Part shown: piece after piece, positions 58,464 to 64,000 of the stretch
Layout of the letters: every line of letters starts with the position of its first letter
Numbering within the stretch: the stretch's first letter is position 1
Assembly (NCBI GenBank): GCA_039186435.1
Contig: JBCDAA010000002.1
Location: 1-64,000 of the forward strand
Reading direction: 5' to 3'
DNA length: 64,000 nt
Source of the DNA: JALVDI01 sp039186435
GTDB lineage: Bacteria > Myxococcota_A > Polyangia > Polyangiales > Houyiibacteriaceae
Notes under the pieces: generated by a model
What the model was told of the DNA's origin: nothing
The model's database searches: none
What the model saw: the letters and a program-made list of their open reading frames with translations, nothing else
Position numbers and translations under genes: made by a program

Positions 58464-59545
58464 TGGCGACTCCGATCTACGGCCTCACCTGCCAGGAGCT
58501 CTGCGAGGAGTCTCGCCATCGGCTCGAACGCGGACACGGCCGCGCTCGCGAGGTGTACCAGCAGGTGATGTGGCGCGGTCGCTACGCACCGGAGGAGCTC
58601 GGTCTCGGACCCCGATCGATCGACGCGTGGCGGAGCGCGTTTTCGATGCCGCTTCTCGAGGTGATGCAGTCGGTGCAGGAGGAAGGGCCGCGGGGCTCGA
58701 CCGCCAAAGCGATCCTTCGCACGGAAGACGGCCTCGAAGTTGAATGCGTGCACATTCCCATGGGTCGCGGGCGCCACACGCTCTGTCTCTCGTCCCAGGT
58801 CGGTTGCAAGATGGGCTGCACGTTTTGCGAAACCGGCCGGATGGGGTTGATCCGTCACCTCCGCGCCGACGAGATCGTAGCCCAGGTGCTCGTCGCGCGC
58901 TTCGTGCTCGGGTGGGACATTCACAACGTCGTGTTCATGGGCATGGGCGAAGCGCTCGATAACGCGGGCGCGGTCATTCAGGCCCTGCGCGTGTTGAACG
59001 ACCCGGGCGGGCTCGCGATCGCTCAGGAGCGGATCACGGTCTGCACCGTCGGGCACCTCAAGGGGATTCAGCGCCTTGCGGCCGCAGGGTTCAAACGTCT
59101 CGACCTCAGCGTAAGCCTGAACTCCGCCGACGACATCACCCGCAGCCGCATCATGCCCGTGAACCGGAAGACGTCGCTCGCAAGACTGCAGGCCGCCCTC
59201 GTCGCGTACCGACCCCGCCGCAACTTCACCCTCGGCGTGAACTATTGCCTTCTCCCCGGGATCAACGACACCCGCGAAGACGCCGAACGCATCGCGCAGT
59301 TTTGTGCGCCCATCGCGCGGGTTCTCGTCAACGTGATTCCCTACAACCCCGGCAACGATCCGCTGACGCGCGCCCCGGACGAAGCGGAGGTCGATCGTTT
59401 CATCGGTTGGCTCCGCGAGGAAGGCCTGCCGGTTCGAAAGCGCATTACGAAGGGTCGAAGCGTGATGGCCGCGTGCGGGCAGCTCGGAAACGCGGACCTT
59501 CGTCGTCGGCTGAGGTTAGCCAAAGCGGACGAACGCGGCGCCTAG
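58463..59545 (+). CDS. rlmN: 23S rRNA/tRNA (adenine-C2)-methyltransferase RlmN-like
   Basis: A 360-residue radical-SAM enzyme. The cluster motif CKMGCTFC follows SSQVG, then NVVFMGMGEALDN (SAM site) and NVIPYNPG. The C-terminal Cys of MAACGQLG is the second catalytic Cys. It methylates A2503 of 23S rRNA and A37 of some tRNAs in the family. The 3' end overlaps the convergent EamA gene by 30 bases. A divergent RlmN-like paralogue is possible, as Myxococcota may have more than one. Confidence 0.9.
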   Translation: MATPIYGLTCQELCEESRHRLERGHGRAREVYQQVMWRGRYAPEELGLGPRSIDAWRSAFSMPLLEVMQSVQEEGPRGSTAKAILRTEDGLEVECVHIPMGRGRHTLCLSSQVGCKMGCTFCETGRMGLIRHLRADEIVAQVLVARFVLGWDIHNVVFMGMGEALDNAGAVIQALRVLNDPGGLAIAQERITVCTVGHLKGIQRLAAAGFKRLDLSVSLNSADDITRSRIMPVNRKTSLARLQAALVAYRPRRNFTLGVNYCLLPGINDTREDAERIAQFCAPIARVLVNVIPYNPGNDPLTRAPDEAEVDRFIGWLREEGLPVRKRITKGRSVMAACGQLGNADLRRRLRLAKADERGA

Positions 59546-60340
59546 GGCGACGACGGTCGCCGCGACGATTCGGCGAACGCCCAACGACTCCTTTAGGAAG
59601 GCAACCGCGAGAAGTGCGGCGAAGACGACGGAGGTTTCCCGAAGCGCCGCAACCAGCGCGATTGGAGCTTGCTCCATCGCCCAGAGCGCGACCGCGTACC
59701 CACCTCCAGAAAAAACGCCCGCTAGCAGGGACGTCTTCCAGCGTGCCCGAAGCTCCGGGGCGATGCGCCGGCCGCGAACCAGCGCCGCCCCAACTGCGAA
59801 GACGGCTCCCTGGACTGCGGTGAGCCACAGAACATAGGGGAGGGATGCGCCGGCGCGCCGCACGGCGGTCCCGTCGATGAGCGTGTACGACGCGATGAAC
59901 ACGGCTGCTGCGCCGGCGAAGAGAAGCGAAGGCCGCGAGGTCTTTGCGACGATGCCCATCGCGACGACGCCGCTGCCGATCAGCACGACGCCAAGGGTGG
60001 CGGTTGCGCTGAGCGCTTCCTGCATCCACGCGGCTCCGACGAGCGCGACGAGCAAAGGAGGAACCCCACGGGCGATGGCATACACGCTCGAGAGGTCGCC
60101 GCGGCGATACGCGATCGTGACGAGTGCAAAGTAGGCAACGTGGGCGACGACGGATGCACCGAGGTAAGGCCAGACGTTGCGGGGCAGCGTCGGAACAAAA
60201 AAGAGGGCAGGAGTCGCAAGGAGGACCCACGTGATCGAGAGGCCGGCGGCCGCGATGAGGGGGTCGCCCTTTCGCCCTTTGACGAGGGCGTTCCACGTGG
60301 CGTGGAGGAGTGCTGCGCCAAGAACGGCGAGGGCGTCCAG
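59516..60340 (-). CDS. EamA/DMT-type transporter without a standard start codon
   Basis: About 274 residues with ten membrane helices as two EamA repeats. The N-terminal half, read from 60340, gives LDALAVLGAALLHATWNALVKGRKGD, whose second part is the typical family start. Between the in-frame stop at 60352-60350 and GTG 60085 there is no ATG, GTG or TTG. CTG 60340 is the best start. Starting at GTG 60085 would remove three helices. A metabolite exporter or importer; substrate unknown. Confidence 0.78.
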   Translation of the reverse strand: MDALAVLGAALLHATWNALVKGRKGDPLIAAAGLSITWVLLATPALFFVPTLPRNVWPYLGASVVAHVAYFALVTIAYRRGDLSSVYAIARGVPPLLVALVGAAWMQEALSATATLGVVLIGSGVVAMGIVAKTSRPSLLFAGAAAVFIASYTLIDGTAVRRAGASLPYVLWLTAVQGAVFAVGAALVRGRRIAPELRARWKTSLLAGVFSGGGYAVALWAMEQAPIALVAALRETSVVFAALLAVAFLKESLGVRRIVAATVVALGAAFVRFG

Positions 60341-60369
60341 CGCGAGGTGCTATTTCAACTCGCCCGAGC

Positions 60370-60876
60370 TTAGAACCAGCGACTGAGGAACACCCGCACC
60401 CGCTGCCAAAGCACCGTGTGCCACGCAGGCTTTGGCGCCGGAATCGAAAGCGGTGTGAGCGGCGTTGCGGGCGCGTCCCCGCGAAGCGCCTCGTCGTTAC
60501 GATCGGCGTCGAAATGCCAATCGTCTTCCGGGCGGTGGAGGACGTAGGGCTGCGTCTCGTCTCGGCGCGCGCGGCGCGAAGGCTGAAAGGGAACGGTGGG
60601 CTCGGCGCGGCGACCTTCGTAACGGAGTTCGAGCACCAGGCTTGGTGTTCCGTCGCGAACCGCCACACCCACGCTCGTGAGCTCGGCGCGTCGTCCGTGA
60701 TCATCTTGAATACGACCGTGCAGCTTCAGAAAGGGAAGCTCCTGTCGCAGCGTCAGGCCCGCGTCGTCGGCGCGGTCTACGTGGGCGCGAACGGGGCCAT
60801 CGACTCCGTCCAGGAAGAAACGTGCCGCGGCGCCAACCTGCGGCGCGTCGGCTCGGGGGTTCGGCGCTTGCATCAT
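60370..60876 (-). CDS. hypothetical protein, 168 aa
   Basis: An Arg/Asp/Pro-rich soluble protein. The first 95 residues are a beta-rich domain (GPVRAHVDRADDAGLTLRQ and SLVLELRYEG) that could be a PilZ-like barrel, but the arginine motif is not clear. The C-terminal part is low complexity and ends in a basic helix (WQRVRVFLSRWF). Unknown function. It lies 29 bases before the EamA frame. Confidence 0.6.
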   Translation of the reverse strand: MMQAPNPRADAPQVGAAARFFLDGVDGPVRAHVDRADDAGLTLRQELPFLKLHGRIQDDHGRRAELTSVGVAVRDGTPSLVLELRYEGRRAEPTVPFQPSRRARRDETQPYVLHRPEDDWHFDADRNDEALRGDAPATPLTPLSIPAPKPAWHTVLWQRVRVFLSRWF

Positions 60877-61380
60877 GTCCCCAAATGATCAGAAACGCGT
60901 GACGAGGTCCAATTTCTGCGCACACGTTTGTGGGAGAGAAAACTGATCGGAGCGTGCAGTAACTAGCTCGATGCGCGGTCTCTCGATTCGAGCGAACAAC
61001 GCTGGGCATCAACCTTCGGAGCGTGCGACGCGGGTTCGAACTCCGCGGACGCCGTTCGTCGTTTGGCTCGGCGACGCTGTCTGTGATGCCGGAGTTCGTG
61101 TGATCCACGCTCGCGTTCATCGCTGCGAGTCGCGCGCTCAAAGTGCGAGGTTGGGTTCAAGTCCTCGGGCCCCTTGAAGCGCCGAGTTCGGGAGCCATGC
61201 ACACAACCTCGAGTTTCCCGGTCCAGCGAACCCAGCCTCCGTCCGTCGAATCCGACTGCCGTGGTCGGACAGATTTAATTGTAATATCAAGTGTTTGCGT
61301 CGCTGGATCCACGATGTCCATTTTTATGGTTGGCCTCCATTCAAGTGTTCACTTGGCAGTGGAGTGCGTTGTGTAAAGTG
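60877..61380. other. intergenic region before the ferredoxin reductase
   Basis: About 500 bases without a convincing gene. The right third (about 61265-61330) is AT-rich and probably holds the promoter of the reductase operon. The middle has two short T-arm-like motifs, but no complete tRNA could be folded. Confidence 0.6.
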
Positions 61381-61419
61381 ATGCTTGACACTCTGCGGGC
61401 GGTGGGGCAGTTTGAATTC

Positions 61420-62847
61420 ATGGCGATTCGTCGAGATGTGCCTCCGCGTCCGCCTGGGCCGCTCGATTTCGCGGCTCGGGCCGTGTCGCTCGCTCTTCCG
61501 CGTTCGGCCAAGCGGGTCGATCGGCTTCGCCTCGACCTCGAAAGCGTGACCAGCCGACTCCGTGGCGAAGGCCCGTCGTCCTATCGCGATGACCAGCACG
61601 CGCCGCCACCTCCACCTGCTCTTTCCGAGGTGGACCTTCTCGCGTTGATGCCTCGCCGCGTCGCGGAACGTCTTCGTCAAACGCGTCGCGACCTCGACAT
61701 GCTGACGAAACGCGCGCGCGGCGATCGGCCTTCGCCGCTGGTCGAGCGGAAGCCGGGGGGCCGTTCCCTACCGCCGCCCGCGCCGGGCGTTGTGGTGGGA
61801 CTTCCCCGCTCGCTTGCGCCGCGGGTGATGAAGGTCGTGCAGCTCGAGCGAGAAACGGCCGATGCGGTGTCGATCTACCTTGAGCCGGAAGACGGTCAGC
61901 CGCTTTCCCACGTCGCCGGTCAGTTCCTCAGCATCGACGTGGACGTGGACGGAGTCCTTCACCGTCGCGCGTATTCGCTCGCGTCTCCCTCGTCGTTGGA
62001 AGCGCGCCCGCACATCACGGTCAAGCGCGTTCCGAACGGCATCGTTAGCAATCACCTCAACGATCATCTGAGCGTCGGTGATTCGCTTTCGACGCTCGGT
62101 CCGTCGGGCTCCTTCGTCGTCGCGCCGGACCCGCTTCAAACCCGCCGTTTCGTGCTGATTGCCGGCGGAAGTGGGATCACGCCGATCATGTCGATCGCCC
62201 ACACGGTACTCCTCCACGAACCCGGTTCGACGGTGACGCTTCTCTACGGCAATCGCGACGTAGACTCGGTGATTTTTCGAGCGCGCCTCGAGGACCTCGC
62301 CTCGCGCTTTCCGAAGCGACTTCGCCTCGAGCACGTTTGGGAGAAGGGCGACGCCCGCGCAGCGACTCTCGGCCGGCTCGACGCCACGACCACGACCGCT
62401 TGCCTTCAAGCCTGCGACGCGCTCGACGACGTTCACGAATATTTCGTCTGCGGACCGACACCGATGATGGATGCGGTCCGCGAGGCGCTCGAGTCCGCCG
62501 GCGTTTCTCACGATCGGATTCACGAGGAGCGCTTTACACGGCCGGAAGACCGTCAGTCCGCCGCCGTTCCCGAGGGCCCGCAGCGACTGCGAATTCTTCT
62601 TCAAGGGCGTGAAACCACAGTGCGCGCGGATGAAGGACAGACGCTTCTCGAAGCCGGTCTTTCCGCGGGCCTGGACATCCCCTTCAGCTGCGCGATGGGC
62701 GGTTGCGCGGCGTGCAAGGTAAAGTTGGTGGAGGGTGATGTGGCGAGCGACGAGCCCAACTGCCTAACGACGGCCGAACGGCAAGAGGGCTGGGTTCTCG
62801 CGTGCTGCTCCCGCGCCCTGTCCCCATGCACTCTGGAGATCGTATGA
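61420..62847 (+). CDS. ferredoxin-NAD(P) reductase-like flavoprotein with 2Fe-2S domain
   Basis: A 475-residue electron-transfer protein: a disordered Pro/Arg-rich N-terminal 130 residues, the FAD domain with RAYSLASP (about 185), the NAD(P) domain with IAGGSGITP (about 245) and YFVCGPTPMMDAV, and a C-terminal plant-type 2Fe-2S domain with CAMGGCAACK and a fourth Cys further on. It delivers electrons to an oxygenase or desaturase. ATG 61381 is an alternative start; a TTGACA element lies between the two. It overlaps the MerR gene by ATGA. Confidence 0.9.
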   Translation: MAIRRDVPPRPPGPLDFAARAVSLALPRSAKRVDRLRLDLESVTSRLRGEGPSSYRDDQHAPPPPPALSEVDLLALMPRRVAERLRQTRRDLDMLTKRARGDRPSPLVERKPGGRSLPPPAPGVVVGLPRSLAPRVMKVVQLERETADAVSIYLEPEDGQPLSHVAGQFLSIDVDVDGVLHRRAYSLASPSSLEARPHITVKRVPNGIVSNHLNDHLSVGDSLSTLGPSGSFVVAPDPLQTRRFVLIAGGSGITPIMSIAHTVLLHEPGSTVTLLYGNRDVDSVIFRARLEDLASRFPKRLRLEHVWEKGDARAATLGRLDATTTTACLQACDALDDVHEYFVCGPTPMMDAVREALESAGVSHDRIHEERFTRPEDRQSAAVPEGPQRLRILLQGRETTVRADEGQTLLEAGLSAGLDIPFSCAMGGCAACKVKLVEGDVASDEPNCLTTAERQEGWVLACCSRALSPCTLEIV

Positions 62848-63605
62848 CCGTCGAAGCCTTACCGTCGCGAACCTCGGGCGACGCGAAGTCGAAGGATGCG
62901 GAGCATCGCTTTCGAATGAAGGATCTTTGCGAAGCCGCGGGCCTCGAGCGTCAGGCGATCCACTTCTACATCCAGCAAGGTCTGCTTCCGCCGGGTCGAA
63001 AGACGGGCCGCAACATGGCCTGGTACACCCAGGCGCATATCGACCGTCTCCTGTTGATCAAGAAGCTGCAGAACGAGCAGTTTCTCCCGCTCAAGGCGAT
63101 CAAGGCCCTTCTCGACGGGCGCGACTCGAGCTTTACGCCTCAACAGCGCGCGTTCCTCACCGAGGTCAAAGGACGCCTCGGCAGCTCCCTCAACGGCGGC
63201 GAAGAGCGCGGGCGGATGATCGACGCGGCGTCTCTCGCGGAGCGCGCTGGCGTTGAGCTGCGCGACATCGAAGAGGCTGTTGAAGTCGGCGCGGTCGGAT
63301 CCCGAACCACCGAGGACGGCGAGCTCGAGATCGCGGCGGCGGACGCGTGGATGGTCGAGCTCTTCGGACAGATGCGTCGTCTCGGATTCACCCGCGAGCT
63401 CGGCTTCACGGTCAAAGACGTGATGGTCTACGAGGAGGCGATGTCGCGACTCTTTCAGGAAGAGGTGCTGCTCGTCTCCGGTCGCCTCGCAGGACTGCCC
63501 CCGTCGCAGGCCGCCGCGATGATCGAGCGCGCGTTGCCGGTCATTCACACCTTCTTGACTCGCTACCACGCGAGCCGTGTTCGAGACTTCTTTGGTTCGC
63601 TCTAA
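62844..63605 (+). CDS. MerR family transcriptional regulator
   Basis: A 253-residue regulator. The MerR DNA-binding domain is at about 21-90 (FRMKDLCEAAGLERQAIHFYIQQGLLP, Tyr-rich wing and the linker helix). A longer, helical effector region follows, without the Cys pairs of metal-sensing MerR proteins. Coupled to the reductase gene by ATGA, it probably controls this operon. Confidence 0.9.
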   Translation: MTVEALPSRTSGDAKSKDAEHRFRMKDLCEAAGLERQAIHFYIQQGLLPPGRKTGRNMAWYTQAHIDRLLLIKKLQNEQFLPLKAIKALLDGRDSSFTPQQRAFLTEVKGRLGSSLNGGEERGRMIDAASLAERAGVELRDIEEAVEVGAVGSRTTEDGELEIAAADAWMVELFGQMRRLGFTRELGFTVKDVMVYEEAMSRLFQEEVLLVSGRLAGLPPSQAAAMIERALPVIHTFLTRYHASRVRDFFGSL

Positions 63606-63625
63606 GGTCGCCCGAGGTAATGGTC

Positions 63626-64000
63626 ATGAAAACGCAAGCTCTCCTCCGAATGTTCCCCGAGAAGTACCGCGATCGCGTGGAGCCCTATCTCGAAGCCGCC
63701 GAGCTGATGGCGGAGATTCGCGACCCGAAGGTTGCCGCGTCGCTGGGCCCGTCGAGCGTGCGGGGACTCTTGTTGCAGCGAGGAAAACAGGGCGTTCCGA
63801 GCAAGATGCCGGCGCACCACGAAGCGCATTTCGACTGGAGCTACCCGAGCGATCAGCCGGAGATGCTCGAGCTCTATCGGCGCGCGAAGGAGCAGCAGTG
63901 GGACGGTGAAAAGCGTCTCGACTGGTCGACGGATGTCGATCCGCTGAACCCAGAGGTGCCGGTGATTCCGGAGCACTTCCTCAACTTCGAAAAACTCGAG
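63626..64000 (+). CDS. probable ferritin-like/diiron protein, N-terminal part (runs off the window)
   Basis: The frame is open from 63626 to the window end (125 codons). The ATG at 63626 suits the CGAGG site better than the ATG at 63620. LELYRRAKEQQWDGEKRLDW resembles the start of ferritin-like diiron oxygenases, but the iron-ligand helices lie beyond the window. Placed after a 2Fe-2S reductase and a MerR regulator, it is a candidate oxygenase partner of that reductase. Confidence 0.6.
   Translation, partial: MKTQALLRMFPEKYRDRVEPYLEAAELMAEIRDPKVAASLGPSSVRGLLLQRGKQGVPSKMPAHHEAHFDWSYPSDQPEMLELYRRAKEQQWDGEKRLDWSTDVDPLNPEVPVIPEHFLNFEKLE

Noticed and set aside
61015..61185. two tRNA-like T-arm motifs (GGGTTCGAACTCC and GGTTCAAGTCC)
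   Set aside because: The first has a fair five-base T-stem, but no matching acceptor 5' strand, D-arm or anticodon arm is found at the right distance; the second stem mismatches. At best they are degenerate remnants.

Overview
The window is GC-rich, densely coded DNA from a delta-proteobacterial-type genome, most likely a Myxococcota (Polyangia/Sandaracinaceae-like) bacterium. This rests on the many lipoproteins with a Cys-Gly-Asp-Asp-Asp start followed by Asp/Ala/Gly-rich tethers, on two secreted proteases with MYXO-CTERM-like tails (Gly/Ser-Cys patch, hydrophobic stretch, basic end), and on tight coding with ATGA/GTGA/TGATG overlaps. No mobile element, rRNA, convincing tRNA or CRISPR array was seen.

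The main content, from about 4.7 to 53 kb, is a very large iron-acquisition island. AT-rich, Fur-box-like sites of the form GAWAWTGAnnTTCAWTWTC recur in the intergenic regions of about a dozen transcription units. The units are: (1) a minus-strand imelysin / di-haem oxidoreductase / imelysin / HTTM / His-repeat lipoprotein operon; (2) a HmuR-like TonB-dependent receptor with a triple-domain HmuY lipoprotein, a Kelch lipoprotein and small proteins; (3) a divergent pair with a secreted subtilase on one side and HmuY, a secreted metalloprotease, a small protein and a methyltransferase on the other; (4) a methyltransferase, a lipoprotein, a PepSY membrane protein and a beta-propeller lipoprotein; (5) a minus-strand lipoprotein operon; (6) a receptor carrying its own TonB domain; (7) a DUF4397 lipoprotein followed by a MacAB-like export system; (8) an azurin and a second propeller lipoprotein, divergent from a methyltransferase and a YbtPQ/IrtAB-like pair of ABC half-transporters; (9) a TetR repressor with a hydrolase-like lipoprotein and a further propeller; (10) a second PepSY operon; (11) a small-protein, mini-membrane-peptide and S41-peptidase operon.

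The parts fit one surface programme. Secreted proteases could free haem, HmuY and propeller lipoproteins could bind haem or xenosiderophores at the surface, TonB receptors move the ligand inward, PepSY proteins and ABC half-transporters act at the inner membrane, and imelysins with the di-haem protein handle periplasmic iron. Four propeller paralogues, two small-protein families present twice each, and two LCM-type methyltransferases show that the island grew by duplication.

Flanks: at the left are a molybdopterin oxidoreductase, an unknown protein and a fructosamine-kinase-like protein. To the right of the island is a nickel superoxide dismutase operon (sodN, its maturation protease and a nickel transporter), which would spare iron. 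It is followed by ordinary genes: LMW-PTP, a glutaredoxin-like lipoprotein, a parvulin lipoprotein, a double hotdog protein, rlmN, an EamA transporter with no standard start codon, and a ferredoxin-reductase / MerR / probable ferritin-like gene set that runs off the right end.
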